Origin: JAUVXJ01 sp964433755
Lineage (GTDB): Bacteria > Chloroflexota > Anaerolineae > UBA7937 > B3-Chlor
Assembly: GCA_964433755.1 (NCBI GenBank)
Contig: CAYSSR010000001.1
Location: forward strand, 806,001-870,000
Direction: 5' to 3'
DNA length: 64,000 bases
In this document: piece by piece, positions 53,006-60,788 of the stretch
How positions within the stretch are numbered: position 1 is the first letter of the stretch
Layout of the letters: each line of letters begins with the position of its first letter
Notes under the pieces: model-generated
Told to the model about the DNA's origin: nothing
What the model saw: only the letters and a program-made list of their open reading frames with translations
The model's database searches: none
Program-made: the position numbers and the translations under genes

Positions 53006-53065
53006 GGAAGTGATCGACTGGTTGTCGGCGTAGACGCAGTACGCGCAGTGGGGGGACATGATACC

Positions 53066-53899
53066 ATGAACGTGATATACGAACGGCTTCTCAACCTCCT
53101 GGTTCAGGCCATCGACTTCTTGCCCAGACTCATCGTGGCCATCGTGGTCTTCGCGCTCTCCCTGTTGGGAGCCAAGCTGGCGGGGCGAGGCGCGGCGCGG
53201 GCGGCGAGAAATGCGGACGAGGAGATCGGCAGACTGTTGAGCAGGCTGGCTGCTCTGGCGACGGTCGTGGTGGGCACTGTGGTGGCGCTGGATCAGGTGA
53301 ACTTCGACGTCACGGGCTTCGTGGCCGGTCTGGGCCTGGTGGGCTTCACCCTGGGGTTCGCTTTCCAGGACATCGCAAAGAATCTCATGGCCGGCATCCT
53401 TATCGTGATCCAACAGCCGTTCGAGATCGGCGAGGCCATCGAGGTATCAGACTACTCGGGCACCGTGACCGACGTGGATATCCGCGCCACGACCATCAAG
53501 ACCTGGGACGGACAGAAAGTCATCCTACCCAACGCGCAGGTGTACACGAGCCCCATCACCAACTACTCTGGGTACGCCTCACGACGGATCACGCTGGCGC
53601 TCGGAGTGGGATACGAGGAGGACCTTGCCAACGCGCAGCAGGTCTTTCTCGATGCGATCCAGAAGGTTGAAGGGGTGCTGGCCGATCCGGAGCCTGCCAT
53701 CTACTACATGGGTCTGGGCAGCAGCGCCGTGGATATGACAGCGTACATCTGGATCGACCAGACGGAATCGAGCCTGTTTGTCGTCACTTCCGAAGCGGTG
53801 AAGGCGCTCAAGGAAGCTGCGGCAAGAGAGGGGATCAATCTGCCGTATCCCATTCAGACCGTGCGCGTCCGCCAGATGGGCGATGAGGAGCCTCTCTAG
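53066..53899 (+). CDS. MscS-family mechanosensitive ion channel
   Basis: The start at ATG 53066 was preferred over ATG 53048 because family members begin shortly before the first helix (MNVIYERLLNLL). The ~277-residue protein has three transmembrane helices, the third being the Gly/Ala-rich pore helix (FVAGLGLVGFTLGFAFQDIAKNLMAG), followed by the beta domain (PFEIGEAIEVSDYSGTVTDV) and a C-terminal alpha/beta domain. MscS channels relieve osmotic downshock. It is convergent with tilS, sharing four bases at the stops. Confidence 0.9.
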   Translation: MNVIYERLLNLLVQAIDFLPRLIVAIVVFALSLLGAKLAGRGAARAARNADEEIGRLLSRLAALATVVVGTVVALDQVNFDVTGFVAGLGLVGFTLGFAFQDIAKNLMAGILIVIQQPFEIGEAIEVSDYSGTVTDVDIRATTIKTWDGQKVILPNAQVYTSPITNYSGYASRRITLALGVGYEEDLANAQQVFLDAIQKVEGVLADPEPAIYYMGLGSSAVDMTAYIWIDQTESSLFVVTSEAVKALKEAAAREGINLPYPIQTVRVRQMGDEEPL

Positions 53900-55380
53900 G
53901 CTGAGGTCTCCTTGACGAAGCGCAAGTGCAGTACTTCGCGTGTCTGGTCGGTGACCTTGGCCCGGTCGTCGATCCTTTGACCGGCCACCCAGACGATGTG
54001 GCTGGCAGATACCACCAGCGGGAGACGGTCCCGGACGTCCTGCGGGACCTTCGCGTCGATCAGGAAGGCGTTGAGGCTTTTCGATCTGCCGCCCATACCT
54101 AGAGGTTGGAAGCGGTCTCTGGTTCTGCGCGCCCGGAGCGTCAACTGATCACCCGTCCGCCCCAGGTCCAGGTAGGCCTGCCACGGATCCGCGTTGTGCA
54201 GCGCCGCCTCGGGCATCTGTTCTCTGTTCAAGACGTCGGCCTGGAGCCTCCAGTCGCCTCCCGGGATCTCGGTGGTGCCCGGCACTTCGACGGTCAGCGA
54301 ATCGTTAGGGGCAAGTGGCAGGTCGGGTGATGGGATCTCCTCACCGATGGTCACGGCTTCGTAGCTCTTGAAGAGGAATAGTCCCTGGGGCAGCGTGATC
54401 TTGACGCCAGCACCTTTCTCCTCTAACCCCCTTCTGGCTTGTTCCACGTGGGTCCACGTGATATCGCGGAGTGACTTGCGCAGCCGGCGGATGGCCTCCC
54501 TCAGGAACAGCCGCTGAAGGCTGGGGTGCAGCCTCAACCACGGTTCCAGCGGGAAGTTGATGGTGGCCTCGCTCTGGCTGGCTAGCTCTTGCCAGGCCGC
54601 CAGGCTCTGACCCTGCAAGTAGTCGTAGTCATCCGCAATCGAGCGTGCTGAGCGACACAGGACTTCGCGAAGACGGGGGTTGAAGCTCTCCAGATGAGGG
54701 ATCAACTCGTGGCGGATACGGTTGCGGTGGTAGGTGAGATCCAGGTTCGAGCGATCGAAGCGGGGCTCCAGTCCGTGCTGGTTACAGTAGGCCTCGATCT
54801 CTTCCCTGGGCACGTCCAGCAGAGGTCTCACCAGCCTCAGCGTCGGTCCCGACCACCATCCCTCCGCACCTAGCGTCTGAACCGGCAGCATCCCGCGCAG
54901 TCCCCCCAGCCCCGAGCCCCGCATCAAGTGCATCAAGATGGTCTCGACCTGGTCGTCCGCGTTGTGACCTACAGCCACACACCGGGCGCCCACCTCGCGG
55001 GCCACTCGACCCAGGAACAGGTAGCGGACCCTGCGCGCGGCCTCCTCGATGGCTAGCTTGTTCTCCCTGGCATAGGCGGGGACATCGCCATACTCCACGG
55101 TGATGGGAACGCCCCAGGACCGGACCAGTTCATCGACGTAGAGAGCGTCCGCCTTCGACTCCTCTCCGCGGATGCCGTGCTCGAGGTGACCGGCGTGGAG
55201 ACCGATGCCGAGGTCCTGCTGGAGCTCTCTGAGGGCGTGGAGGAGACACAGCGAGTCTGGACCGCCCGACACGCCGACGACGATGGTGTCACCGGGAGCG
55301 AACATCTGCTGGCTGGAAATGGTTTCTCTTACGGTGGCGAGGATATCCACTGTCACTGCACCTGTTTGTGATTCTATCAC
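53896..55380 (-). CDS. tilS: tRNA(Ile)-lysidine synthase
   Basis: The 494-residue protein has the ATP pyrophosphatase PP-loop VGVSGGPDSLCLLHAL, AGHLEHGIRGEESKADA, AVGHNADDQVETILMHL and RFDRSNLDLTYHRNRIRH, followed by TilS-specific middle and C-terminal domains (LPLVVSASHIVWVAGQRIDDR). It converts cytidine 34 of tRNA-Ile(CAU) to lysidine so that it reads AUA. The start is uncertain: GTG 55380 gives the full frame, while an inner GTG near 55353 is possible. hpt lies on the same strand farther left, as in many genomes. Confidence 0.92.
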   Translation of the reverse strand: MIESQTGAVTVDILATVRETISSQQMFAPGDTIVVGVSGGPDSLCLLHALRELQQDLGIGLHAGHLEHGIRGEESKADALYVDELVRSWGVPITVEYGDVPAYARENKLAIEEAARRVRYLFLGRVAREVGARCVAVGHNADDQVETILMHLMRGSGLGGLRGMLPVQTLGAEGWWSGPTLRLVRPLLDVPREEIEAYCNQHGLEPRFDRSNLDLTYHRNRIRHELIPHLESFNPRLREVLCRSARSIADDYDYLQGQSLAAWQELASQSEATINFPLEPWLRLHPSLQRLFLREAIRRLRKSLRDITWTHVEQARRGLEEKGAGVKITLPQGLFLFKSYEAVTIGEEIPSPDLPLAPNDSLTVEVPGTTEIPGGDWRLQADVLNREQMPEAALHNADPWQAYLDLGRTGDQLTLRARRTRDRFQPLGMGGRSKSLNAFLIDAKVPQDVRDRLPLVVSASHIVWVAGQRIDDRAKVTDQTREVLHLRFVKETSA

Positions 55381-55538
55381 AGGTGGTTTCGAAGTAGCAG
55401 AGCCGTAGGTCGAGCGCCTCCCGCATGGTCAGGTACTGGCCGCAGCGCGGGGTGGAGGGGTGACACGTCGCACCCTGGGCCTGCCATCATCTGGGCGGAC
55501 GGTGTCCGGCTGGGGCGCAACACATCTACACGGTTTGC

Positions 55539-55567
55539 TTGACGAAACCCGTGAACTGCCGTAGAAT
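55539..55567 (+). promoter_or_regulatory. Predicted promoter of ffh
   Basis: TTGACG (55539-55544), a 17-base spacer and TAGAAT (55562-55567), five of six in each box. RNA would begin near 55574, after the ATG at 55570, so the true ffh start must lie further down. Confidence 0.65.
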
Positions 55568-55635
55568 ACATGAACGTATGTCAGAGTAGCGGGCCTGTGA
55601 GTCTGCCCGCGATTACTATCTCTGGCCGAGATTCA

Positions 55636-56958
55636 ATGTTCGAGACACTAACCGAGAGATTGCAGGGTGCTTTCGACAGGCTGGCTCGCAAGGGTCGCCT
55701 GGACGAGAAGGACGTAGACGAAGGGCTGCGCGAGGTCCGCATCGCGCTGCTCGAGGCTGACGTCAACTTCAGAGTGGTCAAGGACTTCGTGGCCAGGGTC
55801 CGAGAGCGCTCCGTCGGGGCCGAGGTGACGCGCAGCCTGACCCCGGCCCAGCAGGTGATCAAGATCGTCAACGAGGAGTTGATCGCTCTCCTGGGCAAGC
55901 CCACGAAGGTCGATCTATCGGGGCAGCCGCCGCACGCTGTCATGCTGGTCGGTCTGCAAGGCTCTGGCAAGACGACGACCGCGGCCAAGCTGGCTTTGTA
56001 CCTGAGGAAGCAGAGGCAGAGGCCGCTCCTGGTCGCGGCGGACACGCGCAGACCGGCAGCGGTCACGCAACTGGAGATCCTGGGCAAGGAGCTGGACCTG
56101 GCTGTGCACAGCGAGGGAACCTCTGTTTCCCCGCCCGACATCTGCTCCCACGCGATGCGGAAAGCCCGGGAGGCCGCCTACACGGTGGTCATTCTGGACA
56201 CCCAGGGACGCCTGCACGTCGATGACGAGCTGATGTCCGAGTTGGAGCAGATCAAGAGCGTGGTGAAGCCGGCCGAAGTCCTGCTCGTGGCAGATGCCAT
56301 GACAGGTCAGGACGCGGTGACCGTGGCGCAGGAGTTCAACGAGCGAGTCGGGCTGACCGGGTTGGTCCTGACCAAGATGGACGGCGATGCCAGGGGAGGC
56401 GCGGCCCTCTCCATGCGCGCGGTGACCGGAGTGCCCATCAAGTTCATCGGTGTGGGCGAGAAACCCGGCGACCTGGAAGGTTTCTTCCCCGATCGTCTGG
56501 CGTCGCGCATTCTCGGCATGGGCGACCTGCTGACCCTCATCGAGAGGGCGGAGGAGGTCTTCGATCAGGAACAGGCGCTGGAGATGCAGGAGAAGCTGCG
56601 CACAGCGACCTTCACCCTGGAGGACTTCCTGGATCAGCTCGGTCAGGTCAAGAAGATGGGCCCGATGAGCCAGGTGCTGGACATGATACCGGGGTTGTCT
56701 GGGCCGGCAGGGCAGATACCCCAGGAGGTCACGGACAAGCAGTTGGTGATGATCGAGGCGATGATCAGCTCCATGACGCTAGCCGAGCGCGAGAACCCTC
56801 GTATCATCGGTGGGAGCAGGAAACGCCGCATCGCTCGAGGCAGCGGCACCACGGTGCAGGATGTGAACCAACTGCTGAGCCAGTTCAGGCAGATACAGAA
56901 AATGATGAAGCAGATGAGCAAGGGGCGCGCGCCGGACCTCTTGTCTATGTTCAGGTAA
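55636..56958 (+). CDS. ffh: Signal recognition particle GTPase Ffh
   Basis: The start at ATG 55636 gives MFETLTERLQGAFDRL, the family opening, and lies downstream of the predicted RNA start; ATG 55570 is excluded by it. The 440-residue protein has the N domain, the G domain (P-loop GLQGSGKTTTAAKLA, ADTRRPAAVTQLE, a DTQGR G3 box and TKMDGDARGGAALS) and a C-terminal methionine-rich M domain (GPMSQVLDMIPG, QIQKMMKQMSKG) that binds signal peptides and 4.5S RNA. The G3 box reads DTQGR instead of the usual DTAGR. Ffh directs nascent membrane proteins to FtsY and the translocon. It heads ffh-rpsP-khpA-rimM. Confidence 0.94.
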   Translation: MFETLTERLQGAFDRLARKGRLDEKDVDEGLREVRIALLEADVNFRVVKDFVARVRERSVGAEVTRSLTPAQQVIKIVNEELIALLGKPTKVDLSGQPPHAVMLVGLQGSGKTTTAAKLALYLRKQRQRPLLVAADTRRPAAVTQLEILGKELDLAVHSEGTSVSPPDICSHAMRKAREAAYTVVILDTQGRLHVDDELMSELEQIKSVVKPAEVLLVADAMTGQDAVTVAQEFNERVGLTGLVLTKMDGDARGGAALSMRAVTGVPIKFIGVGEKPGDLEGFFPDRLASRILGMGDLLTLIERAEEVFDQEQALEMQEKLRTATFTLEDFLDQLGQVKKMGPMSQVLDMIPGLSGPAGQIPQEVTDKQLVMIEAMISSMTLAERENPRIIGGSRKRRIARGSGTTVQDVNQLLSQFRQIQKMMKQMSKGRAPDLLSMFR

Positions 56959-57019
56959 TTCGATTCTTCACACTCGACACCAGGTAATACTAGCACGGAG
57001 AGGAGAGACAGAAGTACAG

Positions 57020-57616
57020 ATGATCAAGATCAGGTTGCGCCGAGTCGGGGCGAAAAAGCAACCGTACTACAGGGTGGTCGTCGCCGACTCCCGTTCCCCC
57101 AGAGACGGGCGTTTCATCGAGATAGTGGGCAACTACGACCCACGTCAAGACCCGCCAGCATTTACACTGAAGGAGGATCGGGCGATATACTGGCTTCAGC
57201 AGGGTGCTCAGCCTACCGAGGCGGTTGGGCGTATGCTGGACAAACTTGGCATGCCGCAGAAGCTGGAGCGCATCAAGGCTGGCGAGCCTCTGGAGAAAGT
57301 CCTCGCTGAGGTCGTCGTCGAGCAACCGCCTGCTCCCGCGAAGGAGCCTGAAGCTCTTGCCGCGGCAAAGCAGGTCGAAGAGGAGCCAGCCGTCGCTGAG
57401 AAGGTCGCTGAGCCTGTGTCCGAGGTGTCCTTCGAGGATCTGGGACTCCCCACACGGGCGATCAACGCCCTCGATGGCGCGGGAATCCACGATGTCCAGG
57501 CTCTGCTGAAGAAGCTCGATGAAGGCAAGGAGGAGATGCTGGCTATCCCAGGCCTGGGTGAGAAGTCCCTGGAGGAGATCGAAGAGGCCCTGCGGGGCCG
57601 GGGTTTGCTGGGCTAG
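57020..57616 (+). CDS. rpsP: 30S ribosomal protein S16 with C-terminal RNA-polymerase alpha-CTD-like domain
   Basis: The first ~80 residues are S16 (MIKIRLRRVGAKKQPYYRVV, VGNYDPR, WLQQGAQPTEAVGRML). An Ala/Pro/Glu-rich linker (about 85-133) follows, and residues ~135-198 form a helix-hairpin-helix domain: FEDLGLPTRAINALDGAGIH, VQALLKKL and IPGLGEKSLEEIEEAL. This closely matches the alpha-CTD of RNA polymerase (LxLSxRxxNxLxxAGI... GxKSLEEI). S16 alone is about 80-90 residues, so the protein is more than twice normal length. It may let the ribosomal protein touch DNA, RNA or transcription factors; that is inference. It lies 61 bp after ffh. Confidence 0.9.
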   Translation: MIKIRLRRVGAKKQPYYRVVVADSRSPRDGRFIEIVGNYDPRQDPPAFTLKEDRAIYWLQQGAQPTEAVGRMLDKLGMPQKLERIKAGEPLEKVLAEVVVEQPPAPAKEPEALAAAKQVEEEPAVAEKVAEPVSEVSFEDLGLPTRAINALDGAGIHDVQALLKKLDEGKEEMLAIPGLGEKSLEEIEEALRGRGLLG

Positions 57617-57653
57617 CGGGGCGTTGCTTTGCCAGCACGGCTGACGACTGAGT

Positions 57654-57682
57654 CTTGTGCTTCTATTGTGGACTAGCACAAG
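57654..57682 (+). promoter_or_regulatory. Hairpin between rpsP and khpA
   Basis: CTTGTGCT (57654-57661) and AGCACAAG (57675-57682) form a perfect 8-bp stem with a 13-base loop, followed by a second GC-rich imperfect hairpin (57689-57714). No T tract follows, so processing or stabilisation is more likely than termination. An AAGGAGG ribosome site precedes khpA. Confidence 0.4.
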
Positions 57683-57757
57683 TGCGGCGGTTTCCCTGGC
57701 TTGCCTGGGGCCGCCTTCCTATTTCTCCGACCGTCGAACTAAGGAGGCGCGAAAACC

Positions 57758-57985
57758 ATGAAGGAACTGGTAGAGTACATGGCCAGACTGCTGGTGGACA
57801 ACCCCGATCAGGTAGAAGTGACGGAGGTGAATGCCACCCGCTCCGTGATCTTCGAGCTTCGCGTAGCACGAGAGGACATGGGCCGCGTCATAGGCAAGCA
57901 GGGTCGTGTAGCCAATGCCATGCGCACTTTGCTGAAGGTCGCCGCCGCCAAGCAGGGAAAGCGGGCCATACTGGAGATTGTGTAG
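57758..57985 (+). CDS. khpA: KH-domain RNA-binding protein KhpA
   Basis: A 75-residue single KH domain with the GxxG loop in VIGKQGRVANAM, the typical MKELVEYMARLLVDNPDQV opening and normal length. KhpA forms dimers with KhpB and binds many RNAs; in streptococci it affects cell elongation and division. The rpsP-khpA-rimM order is conserved. rimM begins at the base after its stop. AAGGAGG precedes the ATG. Confidence 0.93.
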   Translation: MKELVEYMARLLVDNPDQVEVTEVNATRSVIFELRVAREDMGRVIGKQGRVANAMRTLLKVAAAKQGKRAILEIV

Positions 57986-58528
57986 GTGGGACGGAGTCCG
58001 GCACCGGGAGACTCGCGCGACCGTCGAGAGTCGCCCACCCATCTGGTGATCGGGCGCGTCTTGGGTGCTCATGGGGTGAAGGGAGAGGTACAGGTTGAGA
58101 TCCTGACCGACTTTCCAGAGCGCTTCGATATGCTGAAGATGGTATACCTGGGTGAGGAGCTCGACATTGCGGCTGTGGAAGGTTGCCGAAGACGCCGGGG
58201 GAAGGCTCTCCTCAAGCTAGAGGGCTGTGACACTCGAGATGAAGCTCGCAAGTTGTGTGGTCAGTTGGTCCAGGTGCCGGTCGACCAGGCCGTGCCTCTG
58301 GGAGAAGACGAGTACTACCTTCATGAGATCGAGGGGCTAGAGGTAGGGACAACGGAGGGAGAGTACCTGGGCCAGGTCGTGGAGGTCATCGAAACAGGCA
58401 GCAACGACGTCTACGTGGTACGGAATGGACGTCAGGAGATACTCATTCCCGCGCTGTCTGACGTGGTGACGAAGGTGGATCTCGAGGCAGGGCGTATCGA
58501 GGTCCATCTCCCCGAGGGGTTGCGCTGA
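57986..58528 (+). CDS. rimM: Ribosome maturation factor RimM
   Basis: The 180-residue protein starts at GTG 57986, directly after the khpA stop. It has the RimM N-terminal barrel (HLVIGRVLGAHGVKGEVQVE, FPERFDML) and the PRC-type C-terminal barrel (EDEYYLHEIEGLEVGT, IPALSDVVTKVDLEAGRIEV). RimM binds ribosomal protein S19 and assists 30S head assembly. The usual next genes trmD and rplS are absent; dprA follows instead, which suggests rearrangement here. Confidence 0.93.
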   Translation: MGRSPAPGDSRDRRESPTHLVIGRVLGAHGVKGEVQVEILTDFPERFDMLKMVYLGEELDIAAVEGCRRRRGKALLKLEGCDTRDEARKLCGQLVQVPVDQAVPLGEDEYYLHEIEGLEVGTTEGEYLGQVVEVIETGSNDVYVVRNGRQEILIPALSDVVTKVDLEAGRIEVHLPEGLR

Positions 58529-58561
58529 GAGCTGCGGTGCTCCAGCCCTCTGGCTGAGAGC

Positions 58562-59692
58562 GTGCGAAAGGACCTGGCATTGACCGAGGTCAAGTACTGG
58601 ATTGGATTCAACCTTGTATCCGGCATCGGGCCAGCACGATTCAAGAGACTGCTGGCATACTTCGGCGATCCCCGCGCTGCCTGGGATGCCAGCGCGGCGG
58701 AGCTCCAGTCGGCGGGACTGGATTCGGGATCCACAGGGTCCTTGCTGGCTGCGAGAGAGAAGCTGGATCTGGACGAGGAGCTAGAGCGTGTGCGTGCAGA
58801 AGGCGCCCACACCATCACCTGGGAGGACGAACGGTATCCCCCTCGGTTGCTCCAGATTCACGATGCCCCGCCGGTGCTCTACGTCAAGGGCGAGATCGAG
58901 CCTCGGGACGAGTGGTCGGTGGCGGTAGTCGGCACACGCAAAGCCAGTCGGTACGGCAGCCAGGTAGTGGATGAGATTGCTGGAGATCTGGCACGGGCCG
59001 GGATCACCGTGGTCAGCGGATTGGCCAGAGGTATCGATTCCCTGGGGCATCGGGCAGCCCTGCGGGCCGGAGGACGAACCATCGCCGTGCTCGGATGCGG
59101 GATAGATGTCATCTATCCCCCCGAGCATCGGGACCTGGCCAGGAGCGTAGTGGAGAAGGGAGCACTGGTCACCGAGTATCCTTTGGGCACGAAGCCAGAA
59201 GCGGGCAACTTCCCCGCAAGGAATCGGATCATCAGCGGCCTCTCACTGGGCACCCTCGTGGTCGAGGCGGGGAAGCGTAGCGGCGCCTTGATCACCGCCG
59301 ACTACGCGCTGGAGCAGGGCAGGGAGGTCTTCGCCATTCCGGGGACTGTGTACGGTCAGAAGAGCCACGGCACGAACCGGCTGATCCAGGAAGGCGCGGC
59401 CAAGCTCGTCGTGTCTGTGCAGGACATCCTGGAGGAACTGAACCTGACTCTGGTGGAGCGCCATCAAGAGGTGCGTATGGCGGTGCCCGAGGACGAGAGA
59501 GAGGCCAGGATTCTGAAGCACATCTCGACGGAGCCGGTTCACGTGGACGAGATCGGACAGAGGGCTGATCTGCCCATATCGGAAGTGACGAGCACCCTGG
59601 CCATGATGGAGTTGAAGGGCATGGTACGGCAGGTGGGAGGCATGAACTACGTCGTGGCCCGGGAGCGGGGTGTGCAATATGTCGTGGACTGA
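58562..59692 (+). CDS. dprA: DNA processing protein DprA
   Basis: A 376-residue protein starting at GTG 58562. It has an N-terminal SAM/HhH-like region (WIGFNLVSGIGPARFKRLLA), the Rossmann-fold DprA core (AVVGTRKASRYGSQ, VSGLARGIDSLGHRAAL, GCGIDVIYPPEHRDLA, NFPARNRIISGLS, VVEAGKRSGALITADYAL, AIPGTVYGQKSHGTNRLIQEGA) and a C-terminal winged helix (EPVHVDEIGQRADLPISEVTSTL). DprA loads RecA on incoming single-stranded DNA during transformation. dprA, then topA and xer, recalls the Bacillus smf-topA-codV order. Confidence 0.93.
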   Translation: MRKDLALTEVKYWIGFNLVSGIGPARFKRLLAYFGDPRAAWDASAAELQSAGLDSGSTGSLLAAREKLDLDEELERVRAEGAHTITWEDERYPPRLLQIHDAPPVLYVKGEIEPRDEWSVAVVGTRKASRYGSQVVDEIAGDLARAGITVVSGLARGIDSLGHRAALRAGGRTIAVLGCGIDVIYPPEHRDLARSVVEKGALVTEYPLGTKPEAGNFPARNRIISGLSLGTLVVEAGKRSGALITADYALEQGREVFAIPGTVYGQKSHGTNRLIQEGAAKLVVSVQDILEELNLTLVERHQEVRMAVPEDEREARILKHISTEPVHVDEIGQRADLPISEVTSTLAMMELKGMVRQVGGMNYVVARERGVQYVVD

Positions 59693-59704
59693 CCGGAGGC
59701 TGTG

Positions 59705-60775
59705 ATGTACGCCGTGATCCTGGCCGGGGGAAGCGGCAAACGGCTGTGGCCTCTCAGCCGCCGGGAGACCCCCAAACAGTTGCTGGACATCACCGGAAGG
59801 CAAGAGCATCTGCTCCGGGAAACCTTTGCGCGACTGGAGCCGTTGATGCCTGCCGATGCGATCTATGTGATCACATCCGGGCAGTACGTGGCTAGCACCA
59901 GGGAGCAACTGCCTGGCTTGCCTGCCGCCAACATACTGATAGAGCCCCAGGGCCGGGGATCGGCGCCAGCCATTGGACTGGCTGCGGTCCATGTCAAGCA
60001 TCGAGACCCGGAGGCGGTGATGGCCTGCCTTCCGGCCGACCACCATGTCGGCCAACCGGAGCTGTTTCGCCAGGTGCTCTCGGCAGCAGAACAGGTGGCT
60101 CGGCAGGGCCACCTCGTTACGTTAGGGATGAACCCCCGCCAGCCGCATACCGGCTACGGGTACATAGAGGCCGGCGAAAGACTGGAGCACGTCGGCGAGC
60201 AGGCGGTGTACAACGTGCGCCGCTTCACCGAGAAGCCGGACGAGAAGACCGCCAGACGGTTCGTCGAAGACGGGCGTCACTTCTGGAACAGCGGGATGTT
60301 CATCTGGAAGGCCTCGGTCATCCTGGAGGAGATCGCCAGACAGTTGCCACGCTTGTCTGCCTGCCTGACCGAGCTGGAAGGCGTTCTGGGGACTGACAAG
60401 GAGAACGAGGTCCTGGAGCGCACCTGGCCAACCGTGGAGAAGGAAACCATCGACTTCGGGGTGATGGAGAAGGCCCAGGGCGTGGTGGTGATACCGGTGG
60501 AGATGGGCTGGAGCGACGTGGGGAGTTGGGCCAGCCTGGGCGATCTACTTCCGGCAGACGACGACGGCAACATCGTAGTGGGCACTCACCTGGGACTGGA
60601 GACGACAGGATCTCTGATCTACAGCCCCAAGCGGCTGGTTGCCACGGTGGGTGTGGAAGACCTGATCGTGGTGGAGACGGACGACGTGATCCTGGTCTGT
60701 CGGAGGGATCGGGCAGAGGACGTAAAGGCGCTGGTGGAGAAGCTGGAGAAGGAAGGACTAGACCACTGTCTGTGA
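59705..60775 (+). CDS. Mannose-1-phosphate guanylyltransferase
   Basis: The start is ATG 59705 (GGAGG is 5 bases upstream; GTG 59702 is also possible). The 356-residue enzyme has the nucleotidyl-transfer motif AVILAGGSGKRLWPLSRRETPKQL, PADHHV, TGYGYIEAGE, the FTEKPDEKTA motif and the NSGMFIWK sugar-binding region. It makes GDP-mannose from mannose-1-phosphate and GTP, supplying the envelope glycosyltransferases encoded nearby. The short isomerase-like C-terminal extension found in ManC/type II enzymes is absent. Inserted between dprA and topA. Confidence 0.9.
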   Translation: MYAVILAGGSGKRLWPLSRRETPKQLLDITGRQEHLLRETFARLEPLMPADAIYVITSGQYVASTREQLPGLPAANILIEPQGRGSAPAIGLAAVHVKHRDPEAVMACLPADHHVGQPELFRQVLSAAEQVARQGHLVTLGMNPRQPHTGYGYIEAGERLEHVGEQAVYNVRRFTEKPDEKTARRFVEDGRHFWNSGMFIWKASVILEEIARQLPRLSACLTELEGVLGTDKENEVLERTWPTVEKETIDFGVMEKAQGVVVIPVEMGWSDVGSWASLGDLLPADDDGNIVVGTHLGLETTGSLIYSPKRLVATVGVEDLIVVETDDVILVCRRDRAEDVKALVEKLEKEGLDHCL

Positions 60776-60788
60776 GGTGATTCAACGT

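Larger units (their letters stand above)
52588..53065. other. Divergent intergenic region hpt/MscS gene
   Basis: A 478-bp region without a convincing gene. It holds the predicted hpt promoter (52714-52742, minus) and the MscS promoter (52977-53005, plus). The middle (about 52745-52970) contains nothing I can identify, apart from short GC-rich inverted repeats. Confidence 0.5.

Noticed and set aside
55570..55635. ATG at 55570 as ffh start
   Set aside because: It lies upstream of the predicted RNA start (near 55574) and adds 22 residues with no family match; ATG 55636 gives the standard N-terminus.
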